Part shown: piece after piece, positions 45,314-56,500 of the stretch
Position numbering within the stretch: the first letter of the stretch is position 1
How the letters are laid out: each line of letters begins with the position of its first letter
NCBI RefSeq assembly: GCF_910592395.1
Contig: NC_088313.1
Span: 12,416,437 to 12,480,436 of the forward strand
Source: Lineus longissimus
Lineage: Eukaryota; Nemertea; Pilidiophora; Heteronemertea; Lineidae
DNA: 64,000 nt
Direction of reading: 5' to 3'
Program-made: the position numbers and the translations under genes
The notes under the pieces: model-generated
The model's input: the letters and a program-made list of their open reading frames with translations, nothing else
The model's database searches: none
What the model was told of the DNA's origin: nothing

Positions 45314-46574
45314 TTAATGTTGTAAAGAAGTAATCTGAGAATTCTGGATGTTAACCTGAGCATCAGACACCACGAATAAGTGCATTTTATATAGTCCCTT
45401 ACCAGCTTTCTTTGTTATCGACAACTGGATTCCATCCTTTGTGTTTTGAAGCTTCTTACCTGATCCATGTACACGGTTGTCCTCTGTGGTTCTCAAATCC
45501 AACCATAATTCATAATGATCAGAGACACCATAGTATTTCTCAATTGTCATGTAACAGCCGTGAGTTTTCTTCAAATCCTCAGACATGAAGTTTTTCTTGA
45601 TCTTGTCCCATTGATCCATCATTCTCATTCCTTCTGGGAACACTTGATTGGCAACACCCTCTATTGTAATTTGTACTTTACTGATGTGAGGGTTTTCAAA
45701 CCTCTCGGAATCTCTTGCTCCATTGGCATAATCAGACACGAATAAAAGCAATATGCCTTTAATGGACATCCTTGGAAAATTGATATTCTCGTTTATTAAT
45801 GTTTCATTTGAAGTGACATCGACTGTCTTGAAGTGGTCTACCCAATCGTAAAAGATTGAGAAGCCTGAATTGTACGTGTTACTCAGTTGACTGACAATCA
45901 TTTTGTGAGTCACTGTGTCATATTCAAAGCAGATATTTTCAAGTTTGTAGTTCATGTTTGCGGTGGTGTTTGTTTGATGATTTCCTCCTTGAGTGCTAAT
46001 GCGATTACAATGATAATTTCCTCTTGAATCGGAAACTTTTAAAATGGAGCATGGTTGTAGAATAGTTCAAAATCTAATGGTATCTTGTATTTAGTACCGA
46101 ACACGTTCTTAAGTGTCTTTTCATCACTAGTTTCACCAGTGACATCAGCTTCAGCTACACCATATCTTAACTTCCTGAGGACTTCTGTTTGAATACCTTG
46201 AAACACCCTGTCTTCTCTTTCCTCCTCTTTTAACCATAAATCTTTAAATGTTGAATAATAACTGTATTCATTGAGATCAAATATCTGTTCTGTTCCCCAT
46301 AAGACCACCACCTTAGAGATAAAGTTTCTACCGAGGTTGTTAACCACACTGTTTTTGGAATCTCCGGAAATGGTGATATCAGCCGACAGATAAAGAGATC
46401 TAGGGACAAAGAATGTATTCTCTCTCAATGCCGGTATTCTAACATACAATGTTTCTTTGGGATTAGCAGAAGAGGGGTGGGTTATGAGTGATAATGTGAT
46501 TTTGTCTATCAGCCTTCAAACCAAGTTGAATCTTATGCTTTCTTTCAATATTTAGTAATCCTCCTGTAACCATA
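45314..46574 (-). pseudogene. hexon-like major capsid protein, broken
   Basis: Probable start ATG at 46572-46574. There is a short N-terminal piece, then the open pieces 46449-46039 (about 136 codons) and 45955-45314 (213 codons). Lesions: a frameshift and stop near 46450-46470, a TAA at about 46039, and a frameshift near 45956. Together the pieces would make roughly 420 residues. Motifs seen include ITISGDSKNSVVNNLGRNF, FDLNEYSYYSTFKDLWL, DFELFYNHAPF and, near the C terminus, WLDLRTTEDNRVHGSGKKL and VVSDAQVN. These are recalled as features of hexon-like (double jelly-roll type) capsid proteins of Polinton/adintovirus-like elements in invertebrate genomes. It is an old, non-functional copy. 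A structural prediction would be needed for the fold. Confidence 0.6.
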
Positions 46575-46586
46575 CTATTTATTTAC

Positions 46587-46805
46587 TTAGAAAATCGAGA
46601 ATAAACATTTCCTTGTTCGATAGTTCCTTTTAAAAATTCTTTTAACACCTTCAATTAAACCATAGATTACGGAGCTAATAACAATTATTAATAAGATAAC
46701 AACCTTTTCAGCCATAAAGCAGACAATGGAACCTAATGTTTTCAAAAGGAATGAAATGAAAGAACCGATTATTCCTGGTAAAGCTGCAGCTGATTTCTTA
46801 GCCAT
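46587..46805 (-). CDS. 72-aa hydrophobic protein (C-terminal piece of the above)
   Basis: Open from ATG 46805 to the stop at 46587. Two hydrophobic helices of about 17-20 residues are followed by a basic tail (KRIFKRNYRTRK). Either a separate small membrane protein or the intact C terminus of the broken upstream frame. Confidence 0.4.
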   Translation of the reverse strand: MAKKSAAALPGIIGSFISFLLKTLGSIVCFMAEKVVILLIIVISSVIYGLIEGVKRIFKRNYRTRKCLFSIF

Positions 46806-47931
46806 TTCTTTTAACCATTCAGCGAACTTCTTGAGTCCTTCTTTAACCCTATCTGGTATCGAAGGTTTAGGATCAGGTTAAGGTCCTGGTCCTGGTCCTG
46901 GTCCTGGTCCTGGTCCTGGTGTTGGGTTGGTTTAGGTACAACTTTAGACAAAGCATTACTGATACTCAGGTCTAGAGTAGTAAATAACATAATTGCTGCA
47001 GTTACAATAGTAGTAATGGTTAAACCTTCCATCTTAAAAAGTAACTCAATTCTATCTTTTAGAGGTATCACTGAGTCTGGTTTCTTCAAGACATCTGTAA
47101 TTAAACGTTTTATTCTGCTTGTACCACTTTCCATTTCTCGGTCTAACTCAAATACTTTTTTTTGTTCCTTACTCAATTGGTCAATCGTTTTATCAATTTC
47201 TTTCTTTAACTCTTCTCTTTTTCCAACACCTTCTTCTACAGAGTTTACATAGTCTCTTTGTAGATTTTCAAATTTTCAACTCTTCTATTTGTCTATCCTT
47301 AACCTCTTTAATTGAAGCTAAATCATCACCAGCCCCTTTTAACGCTCCAACTTACTGAGGCCGGTCCTTCCATAGGCGTCGGTCTTCTGATTTCCCCACT
47401 ATCTAGCAAATCTTGATAGTTTTGGGTGATAGATGTTGGTTTAGCAGGTGCAATCTTTCCTTCTATCATCTTAACAAAAGTAGTAACAAATTTAGTTTTT
47501 AATGATGACTTGGAATGGAACTTACCACCATTTTTAGTTATAAAAGGAATCAACCTAAGTTCACCTTCGGCCCTCATATTATCTTTGTGTTTATCTGTAA
47601 AGCTCTTTAATTCATCCTTCTCCAGTTTGAAGAACAGATTGTTTTCTTCCACATGAATACGTGGTGCAAGATAACTCAATTTATTCTTCTCATATTTCCA
47701 TCCTGTCCTGTTCAATGCATTACCTAGTTTATCCATAATAGCAGTGTATTCTAAATCTTTTCCCATCAATTCAGGATTAGTACTTCTTACTCTTTCTGGA
47801 GTTGAAAAGGTAGTTTCAGCAGTCAAATTTCTTCCATTTGTGTTGTATTGTGTTGTGTCGTCAACATCAGTATCAACAGGACCCCCAACGATACTGACCA
47901 TCAGGATCAAACGTACCCCATAACCTTCCAA
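46587..47931 (-). pseudogene. virion-type coiled-coil/membrane protein, broken in several frames
   Basis: One gene appears to be spread over open pieces at 47931-47326 (201 codons), about 47325-47240, 47270-46811 and 46805-46587. In order it has: an N-terminal domain of about 170 residues with many charged residues; a Lys/Glu coiled coil (KKEIDKTIDQLSKEQKKVF); a hydrophobic segment (ITTIVTAAIMLFTTL); a linker coded by six repeats of CCAGGA (Pro-Gly in one frame, Gln-Asp in another); and a C-terminal part with two hydrophobic stretches (GIIGSFISFLLKTLGSIVCF and VVILLIIVISSVIYGL). The final 72-residue piece starting MAKKSAAALPG could stand alone. At least two frameshifts and stops. Role unknown; an internal-membrane or cement protein is a guess. 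Confidence 0.5.
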
Positions 47932-48011
47932 TTAATCAAGTTCTAACTCTTCTACTCCTTCTTCCTCCATATTTATTTAACTTTAATTACAGGTAATAAA
48001 TGGAAGAATAA

Positions 48012-48263
48012 TTAACTTAAAGATAAAACAAATAAACACCCAACCACTGAATAAAGTAGGAATTTGATTGTATCATGTGAGTCGGACTCTGACTCCGTCA
48101 AGAGTGCTTTGCTTGACTTTGCCCTGAGAGCAGAGACCGACTCGAGCTCTGATTTACCAGGTTTACTAGTCTTGGTAGTAACAGGAGTCTTACCAAGCTC
48201 AGTACTGTGATCAACATGACTGTGAATAACAGGTTTCTTACCACCAATAGCATTAGTTTTAAC
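48012..48263 (-). pseudogene. small protein with C-terminal membrane segment, N-terminally broken
   Basis: 84 codons are open to TAA at 48012-48014. The reading frame continues upstream to about 48390 but is cut by stops near 48265 and 48285. The body is Lys/Ser/Thr-rich. The end, TIKFLLYSVVGCLFVLSLS, is a good single membrane anchor. Family unknown. Confidence 0.4.
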
Positions 48264-48399
48264 TCATATTTTCTTAACACCCGAACCTTACATTATTGGA
48301 GGAGGCAAAGTCTTTTTATCATTAATGTCATTTTTACCAGGTTTTAAGTGTTTGGGAGCAACTAAGATGTTGTTGTTTTAATTCTCGATCTTACCAATC

Positions 48400-49206
48400 T
48401 TAAGGATCGATGTACAATCCTGGAGCTTTTACATAATCTAACCTCGTAGGAGTGTCAGACAATGCTTTCTGGTACCTAGCAATTGAAGTTGGGATATCCA
48501 CGTGTTGGTCAATTGAATCTTGTAAGAGTTTTAAGAATAGTTTCTGTGCGTCCAATTCAGTTCCAAAACTACCAATTATCGCTGTCCTTGCTTCAGCCTG
48601 TGCTCCTAAAATACAGTAAACATAAGTTCTTATGCTGTCGTTGAGTCTAACAATTCCAGGCTCAGTTAAGCTTTTCCTATCAACCTTAATGAAGTATTTC
48701 CAACCATCATCATTCTGAACACTTCTCTCTATCTTAGCTATGTGTAACGATTGAGCATAGGTGTAATGTTTATCAGGTAAAGCATAGTGATCTCTATGAT
48801 CTATGAATCCATTTCCATGAACCCCATAACCCATAAAATATGTTGTTCCTAAACCATAATTGTCTCCTTTCTTTGTTCTAAAATCAAAGTCTGTAGATAC
48901 ATTAAATTCATTACATAATCTGAAAAATTCTGTTACACTGTAGTGATTGTTAGCAGTGTTAAATGCATCATCCGTGGGTAAGGGTACTTCCATTTGCTTA
49001 AGTATCTTCCTAACTTTATAGTAAACATGAAATTGGTAGATGGATTTGACAAGCGGTACTGTAACCTCTGTCACATCCGGGAGTCCAAACAACGTTGTGG
49101 CACAATAAGCAGCAAAATTCACCTGATTCTGATAGTATGTCATATCACATTTAGCCAACCACCTGTTTACTTCACTCTCTTTCTTGAATGTTAAACCGTA
49201 GGACAT
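48400..49206 (-). CDS. intact 268-aa penton-like or minor-capsid candidate of the virus-derived cassette
   Basis: The only full-length open gene of the cassette, from ATG 49204-49206 to the stop at 48400. Motifs include KESEVNRWLAKCDMTYYQNQ, FHVYYKVRKILKQMEVPLP, LNDSIRTYVYCILGAQAEA and a C-terminal YVKAPGLYIDP. I recall relatives of this protein next to hexon-like genes in cnidarian and other invertebrate virus-like loci; the penton label is a positional inference. No signal peptide or membrane segment. That it stays open while its neighbours have decayed may be chance or may reflect selection. Confidence 0.5.
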   Translation of the reverse strand: MSYGLTFKKESEVNRWLAKCDMTYYQNQVNFAAYCATTLFGLPDVTEVTVPLVKSIYQFHVYYKVRKILKQMEVPLPTDDAFNTANNHYSVTEFFRLCNEFNVSTDFDFRTKKGDNYGLGTTYFMGYGVHGNGFIDHRDHYALPDKHYTYAQSLHIAKIERSVQNDDGWKYFIKVDRKSLTEPGIVRLNDSIRTYVYCILGAQAEARTAIIGSFGTELDAQKLFLKLLQDSIDQHVDIPTSIARYQKALSDTPTRLDYVKAPGLYIDP

Positions 49207-49221
49207 TGTAGGGTCTGGAAC

Positions 49222-49262
49222 TTCGATGCTGAAACTCTGTTCTTCAGCAACGAATACTTTCA
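49222..49262 (-). repeat. right terminal inverted repeat of the capsid-cassette element
   Basis: 41 of 41 bases match the left TIR in inverted orientation, ending GAATACTTTCA. Confidence 0.9.
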
Positions 49263-49465
49263 GGTGAAAAGGGTGTATACAAAAGAATGAGATGACAAGT
49301 TTGTGAATTTATAGTTTACTTTATTAGGAAGGTTTCAAGGTCCAGCCAATCCTGAGATACAGGTTTTTGATACTCCTACCGCGGGTACAAAAATATCAAA
49401 AGGCAGGTATATTGAAAATCACTGGTTATGTCAGGAGTCCTGAAAGTCCAAACGAGTTACCCTTT
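49263..49465. other. spacer between the capsid cassette and the Gypsy element
   Basis: About 200 bp with no ORF or repeat that I recognise. Confidence 0.4.
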
Positions 49466-49676
49466 TGTGACGGCGACATAATATAGGTGGGCAGGCGCCC
49501 CATAGATCCGAGCAAGGTGCGCAGGTCCGCGGAGTGATACACTCTCTTGAAGCTGGCGCGAAACTAAGTCTACAGTTTCTGTTAGGTTTTGGCAGAATAA
49601 AAGTCCGTTATCCGATGCAAGACTTCCCCTTATGATTACCCACAGCAGGAGAGTGTGGCGGAATATGCCAAATTCA
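49466..49676 (+). repeat. candidate 5' LTR of a Gypsy-type element
   Basis: It begins TGTGACGGCGACATAATATA, a common Gypsy LTR start, contains AATAAAA at 49593, and ends ...CCAAATTCA just before a primer binding site. The matching 3' LTR would lie beyond 64000, so the boundaries are provisional. Confidence 0.45.
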
Positions 49677-49679
49677 CGC

Positions 49680-49693
49680 TGGCGCCCAACGTG
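49680..49693 (+). other. tRNA-Lys-type primer binding site
   Basis: TGGCGCCCAACGTG matches the first 14 bases of the tRNA-Lys(1,2)-type primer site of retroviruses and Gypsy elements. It marks the start of a plus-strand element. Confidence 0.7.
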
Positions 49694-49922
49694 AAGCAAA
49701 AAAACTGAATGCTAGTTCAGAAAAAGGGGGTTTTGTGATCGAATTTTCGGGAGGCGTTTTGATACACATACAAACACACTGCAGTGCAAGCACTGCCGGA
49801 CGCAATTGTGCATTTGTTTCGGCCCAAACCAAATGAGATATATTCGTAAATAATGACTGCATGCATATTACCAAGGCACTGTAATTTATAACTTAGGGGT
49901 TGCCAAGTTATTTGATCAGCTG

Positions 49923-50156
49923 TGTTGGTGCCATAACGGGGTTTACAGTATATTGATGTTTCAGATGGTGAAATTTGTTACATCTGCGGCGTAACTTGCT
50001 GTCGGATAATTTGCCTTGGAAGCAGCAGCAAGTTACGAGAGCGAAAGAAGCAGGAAATCGGGAATTTTCTACCTAAATTGTATCTCCGTCAACTTGTGTT
50101 GTGATCAAATAAGGAAAGGAACATGCGCAGTTCATTTGTGTGTTATTGTCCGATCA
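49923..50156 (+). repeat. BEL-1 5' LTR
   Basis: 234 bp. It carries an 11-bp inverted pair, GTAACTTGCTG (49991-50001) and CAGCAAGTTAC (50026-50036). Confidence 0.95.
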
Positions 50157-50158
50157 TT

Positions 50159-50173
50159 TGGTAACTTGCTGAG
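50159..50173 (+). other. BEL-1 primer binding site
   Basis: TGGTAACTTGCTGAG begins 2 nt after the LTR. It would pair with a tRNA ending ...CAGCAAGTTACCA; I do not assign the tRNA. The same 11-mer GTAACTTGCTG is present in the LTR. Confidence 0.55.
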
Positions 50174-50558
50174 TCTTAATTTGGATGGTTTTGACAGTGT
50201 CGGAAAAGCCCACGGAAATGAGTGGCTATTAATACTCGTCCCTAGGATTTATGTGTACAGCAGAGGGTGTACTCGGTGTCTTGCACGGATTTCTTATTAC
50301 CTCGTCCCCAGGACGGCAACTCATTTGGGATATTGGTAGCTGATGTAACAAGTTTGGTCCAGTTAGTTTTTGATGATACGGATTTTAATTAGGACTGCAG
50401 TTTCTTCATTTCCGTTCGTGACATTATAAATATGATGAGCATAGCAACATAGGATTTTGCTGCAATGATCAACGTTAATAGGTTTGTGTGAGTTTTAAAG
50501 GGACACTGGTGATATTTGACAATTTGGGATTTGCTTAAGGCATACATAAATTTTGAAT

Positions 50559-53500
50559 ATGGCAGATCAGCATGGTATTGGGAACCAGTCTTTGAGGCCT
50601 AGGAACAGGAGGCCTAGCTCGTTACTCGATTGGGATGCGATCGCTGCGGAGAAATGTGTGTCCTTTAAAAGATCATTGGGTCAATTATCAGCAATAGTGT
50701 TGAGGAAGGTTGGTAAATTGGAGGGAGGGCTCACAGAAATGTCCGTAGAGGAAATTGAGGATGCTGAGGAGGACATCTGTTCATCGTCGGAGAAATACAG
50801 GAAACAGCTGGATAATTTTAGTGCTGTGGCGTTACAGCCCGAGGCACGCGTCGCATGGGACAGATATTATGAAATAGGACGACAGGTAAAGCCTATTTTG
50901 GAAGTGGCAAGGAATCAAATTAGTTACCTGGCTCAAATGCAGGGCATGGATAGTTCTAACGTCGCTAATGGGATGGCGCCACTGTCGGATGATACTCATA
51001 GCAGTGGAGTTTTGCATAAAGCTCAGAATTGTGAATCTCAGGGGACCACTGCTCAGAAACAGGATAGATGTAATTTAGAAAATGAGATTCACGTTATGGA
51101 AGAGGAATGCAAGAAGCTGGGATTACTTTTGGAGTATGAGATGGGAAAACGCCAGGCTGGTATAAAGGGAGCACAGCAGTCTGTTATAACCAAGGAGATT
51201 GGTGATAATATACATGTAGCAAACAGCAGAGTACCGGTACGCAAAATTGCACGGCACACAGTGCATAGTCAAAATGAAGTAAGCCCTGGGATGGGGCTCA
51301 ACCCGGATGCAGTGAGGTTCACACCCATGGGATCAGGAGCTATTGGCAATTCGCCAGGAGTGATTAGATTAAAGCCTGAACCGGGAGTCAGTGGTAGGCC
51401 TATAGATAAGGAAAGCGACACTAAAAAATGTTACGACCAGTCAAGGCCAATGATACAGGAGGAAACCTACACAGGATTGTATCAGGATATAAACCATCAG
51501 AATTACGAATCCGTTCAGTATTTACTGGACTGCGCGAGCCAAGCACAGTACTCAGGCCGGGTAAATGGTGAAGGCAGATTTCAAAGGGGAAATCAAGTTC
51601 ACAGTGCAGGTCTTAGCTACACAGATCGAGGTGACTATATGGATCATGGACATAGGAGCAGTGCCGTACATCAGGACCTATGCTACAGAGATCGGATGGC
51701 AAGAGACATTTGTAATACCGGTATTAAGCCAATGTGTGCATACACTAGTTCCATGACAAACTATCAGCCCCAAGCCGAAATGGAAGTTAGTCAAATCCCT
51801 TCAAATGTTGTGCATCATAGCAGTGATGATAGCAGGCAACACTATCATGGCAGGGGGCAAGAGCATTTTCCAGCTGCAGGGACACAAGTTGATTACCATC
51901 AAGGAAGAGCAGGGGCGGGTCAAATGCCTCGAAACTCATATCAAGTACAACCGGGTGCAGGGTCAATGGAGCTCAACCCAGCTGGTCTTAGTCAAGTCGA
52001 TCATCAGCTTCCTGATGGGGGGAGGTGCCAGGGCGCATCGAGTGACGCAACATTAGCATTAGTATTGGAGAAATTAGCGCTTCAGACTGAGTTGCCTACT
52101 CCTCCACCTATGTCTTTTGATGGTACTCCTTCAGAATACACCAAGTTTCGTAGATCCTTTGATTTGAGAGTTGGGACTAAGCCTTTTACAGATAGCTTCA
52201 AACTGTCACAGTTGCTGATGCTCACAACGGGAGATGCACATAAGGCAATTCTGCATTTCGACGGGACCAAGGATGGTTATACTCAAGCGTTAAACGTATT
52301 GAAAGACAGATTTGGTAGACCATATCAGATTGTGAAATCTTGCATCGAGAGAATCACTAGTGGCAAGAGGATTACCCAGCAGGATAGCAAAGGATTGCTT
52401 GAATTCTCTGACCAGTTGAATGCTGCGTATAAGACTCTGTCGGATCTTGATCTGCTGAGGGAAGCCGACACTCAGGCGACGCTAAGGGCTGTGTTCGATC
52501 GTTTGCCAGCAGGAGTACAAGCCAGATGGGTGAAAGAGGTGTCGAGGTTAGAAGATCAGGATAGATTTCCACACTTGTTTGATATGGTCGACTTCGTAAA
52601 GCGCCAGGCCAAGGTTGTGAACCATGTAGTGTTTGAGGTGAAATCAGCATCGTATTCTACCAGTAGTTCATTTGCCACGAAGAAAGATAAGTCTAAGCAG
52701 ACAGCCTTAGCACCCAATCCGCAGATCAAGGTTACGACTCTGTCTACACAAGCTGCTAGCGAGGACAACCAGCAGAAGCAGGATAGCACTAAGCCACAGT
52801 GCCGATTTTGCAAAAGGGGTCATTTCATCGGGGACTGCTTCAAGTTCAAGAAAGAGGATCCTCAGGCTAGGAGAAAATTTGCACGGGCAAATCTTTTGTG
52901 CTATGGATGTCTTGGAAAGCACAGGATCAAAGACTGTAGGAGGAAGAAGCCATGTGAGACCTGTGGTGGTGACCACCACTCACTGTTACACAATGACAAA
53001 CGCAAGGAGGGATTGCCTGGAGGGTCTTGGTCAACACCTGCTGTGGATAAGGACAGAGAAAGGAGTCAGACAGGTTCCACTTCCCAGACGGTTGGGGCCA
53101 TGTCAACATCTAGGCCAGGTCATGGGGATGTTTTACTGAAGGTTGTGCCAGTGCGGGTGCTAGCAGAAAATGGAAGGTCAGCCACAACATTAGGACTGCT
53201 AGACACGGGTTCGAGCACTACACTGATAACAAAAAAATTGGCAAAGATATTGGAGTTGAAGGGGAAACAGGAATCAATTCTGGTGAATACAGTTCTTGTC
53301 CAAGGACAACCCAAAGATGTCACAGTGTGTACATGTAGTTTACAGCCTATTGATAGAGACCAGCCTGTCATCCCAGTAGCAAAGGCATATGTTGTTGGTG
53401 AACTGCACATTGATAGTCGGCATCATCGAGAAGCCATGGACTTGGCTGCATATGATCATCTCAAGGGGATTCAACCTGCTGCGAAGGTCGACATTGATGC

Positions 53501-56500
53501 AGTATCGGTGCTCATCGGTGAGAGTGTGCCTATAGCACATGCCGTATTGGAAAGCTGCTATGGTAAAGACCCTAACAATCAGCCGTATGCTGTTAGGACT
53601 CCACTTGGATGGTGTGTGGCTGGCCCAATACAAGATGGTGCAACCTCAGAAGTGGATGTCAACCACATCGTTACACACCAAGGTGCAACTTCAGAAACCC
53701 GGAGTACAGGCGAAGATGCCAACCTAAGAAAAGCGGTTGAGAAGTTATGGGAAGTGGAGAAGCATGGATTTGAGGATAGCAATGTAAAGATGATGTCAGT
53801 TGGTGATCGCCGTTGTTTGGCTTTGTTGGAGAATACAACCCATCAAACAGAAGGAGGCTACTATGAGAGTGGACTACTCTGGAAGAGTAGCAACCCAGAG
53901 CTTCCAGATAACAAGCTAATGGCAGAGAAACGATTGGCCAGCCTGAAAAGACGCTTTGACAAGGATCCAGAGTATGCTGTGATGTACCAACAAGCGATGG
54001 ATGCGAATTTTCAAGAGGGGTATGCAAGGGTTCTTACACCGGAGGAGGCAGATTCTTCAAATGGCAAAGTATGGTATTTGCCACACCACGGGGTGAAGAA
54101 TGTGAACAAACCCGGACGTGTAAGAGTAGTATTTGATGCTGCAGCTGAGTTCAAGAACACCTCACTTAACAAGGAATTGGGGCAGGTACCCGACCTCAAC
54201 AATAATCTTTTGGGCGTGCTCATGAGGTTCAGGGAGCACAAGGTGGCTGTTACAGCAGACATCAAAGCCATGTTTTCCCAGTTTAAGGTATCGAGAGCAG
54301 ACTGTGAGGCGTTGCGGTTTCTGTGGTGGCGAGATGGACTTGAAAGGGACCCAGCTGTTTGTCAATTTAAGAGGCGCATCTTTGGTGCTACAGATAGTCC
54401 CTGTGCATGCACGTTTGGACTGAGAAAATGTGCTGAGGATCATGGCAGGAAGTACGATCCAGGTGTAGCAGCAGCAGTATGTCGAAGTTTCTATGTTGAT
54501 GATTTCCTGAAGAGTGTCGCTAAGGTCGGAGTTGCAATCTTGCTATCGCTAGGCCTGATTGCACTGTTAGCTGAAGGAAGGATGCAGTTGACAAAGTTTG
54601 TGTCAAATTCCACTGAGGTCCTAAAAGCCTTGCCTGGAGAAGTACGTGCTACCGGATCTGTAGACCTCGACCTGGATACACCAACAGTAGAAAGACCACT
54701 TGGAGTCAAATGGAACGTGGAGGAAGATAGCATTGGATTACAGGTCTCGGGGCTAGAGAAAAGTGGAGTCCAGAGTAACACTAGAAGGGAGTGTCTTGCT
54801 GCAGATAGCGCCATCTATGATCCAATGGGTATGGTTGGACCGGTGACCCTGGTGGCCAAACGGATCCTACAACTGAGTTGCAAGTATGGATGGGATGAGC
54901 AACTTCCGGAAAATCTGTTGGCAGCATGGGAGACTTGGAAGAAGGATTTGCCTGGTTTACGGAGCGTCGCTATACCACGTTGGTATTTCACAGCTGAGAC
55001 AAAGGGCAGGATACAGTTACATCATTTTTGCGATGCAAGTGAGACCGGTTATGGAAGTGTGGCATACCTGAGAAAAATATATGATGACGGGAGAATAGAG
55101 TGTGCCTTCCTGATTGCGAAGTCGAGAACAGCTCCTGCTAAGTTTGTATCAGTACCACGCCTTGAGCTACAGGCCGCTGTCATTGCTGTCAGAGTGGATG
55201 GACTGGTACGCCGCGAGTTGGATCTATTGGTGGAGGACACATATTTTTGGACGGACTCCAAAATCACGTTGCAGTATATCAGGAGTGAAGATCGCCGGTT
55301 CAAGACTTACGTTGCCAACAGGGTTGGTGAAATTCGTGATGGGTCAAAAATAGATCAGTGGCAGCACAATCCTGGATGCATGAATCCAGCAGACTTAGCA
55401 TCGAGAGGACAGTCAGTCAAGAGCTTTCTCAAAGCAAGCCACTGGTTTAGAGGACCAGAATTTCTCTGGGGATCAGAGGAGAACTGGCCAAATGCAGAAG
55501 TTCCGCCACTGCCCAATGAAGACCCTGGGATCAAGGAAGAAAGAATAATTGGAGCTATTGGTGTAGAGGAGAAGCCAGTTGTATCAAAGCTACTGGAAAG
55601 GTATTCGAACTGGACTCGATTGGTGAGAGCTGTTGTCATTTTGAGGAAGTTCTGCAGCTATCTACGGGACAAGTCATCAGTTGAACGGAAGATTGTAGCA
55701 GATGACATGAAGGAAGCTACATTAGTCATTGTCAAGTCAGTTCAGAAAGCTGAGTTTCAGGAAGACATAGAGAGTCTCGAGAATATTGGCCGTGTCAAGA
55801 CCAAGAGCAAGCTGAAATGTTTGAGCCCTGTACTGATTGATGGCCTGTTACGAGTGGGAGGACGGATCGCCGGAGCCCCAGTGTCGTTCGATTGTGCTTA
55901 TCCTATGATTTTGTCTAAGCACCATCACGTCTCAAATTTGCTGATTGAGCATTTCCACTTGGCAACCAAACATGCTGGTCAAGAACATGTGTTGGCAAAA
56001 ATGCGAGAGAGTTTTTGGATTCCGCAGGCCAGGTTTGCAGTACGAAGGATACTAAAAAAATGCATCGGATGCAGGAAGAGATTGGCTCAGAGGATGACCC
56101 AGAGGATGGCAAACTTGCCAGATATGCGATTGATTGCGTATGATCCACCCTTTACGAGGACAGGAGTTGATTATTATGGGCCAATGTTAGTTAAGCGTGG
56201 AAGATCGACGGTCAAGAGATGGGGAGTATTGTTCGAGTGCATGAACGTGAGGGCAGTACATCTCGAAATAGCAGAGTCAATGGACACCAGTTCATTTGTG
56301 AATGCCCTGCGGAGATTTATTGGACGCAGAGGATGCCCCTCAGACATGTGGTCTGACAATGGAACCAATTTTGTCGGTGGAGAGAGAGAATTGCGAGAGG
56401 CAATGGAACAGTGGAATCAAGGGCAGATTGAAGCTGAGCTGAGTCAGAAAGGGATTAGATGGCATTTCCAGCCACCTGGTGCACCACACATGTCTGGAGT

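Larger units (their letters stand above)
45244..49262 (-). mobile_element. 4019-bp virus-derived element: capsid-type gene cassette between perfect 41-bp TIRs
   Basis: The first 41 bases (45244-45284, TGAAAGTATTCGTTGCTGAA...) are repeated exactly, inverted, at 49222-49262. Between them all recognisable genes run on the minus strand and fill the space. The first start codon (49206) is 15 bp inside one TIR, and the last stop (45314) is 29 bp inside the other. Order of transcription: penton-like or minor-capsid candidate, small membrane protein, coiled-coil/membrane protein, hexon-like capsid protein. Gene content and minus-strand packing resemble the morphogenesis module of Polinton/adintovirus-type double-stranded DNA viruses (family knowledge plus inference). 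I see no DNA polymerase, integrase, protease or packaging ATPase. No target duplication is evident. Most genes are broken. Confidence 0.65.
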
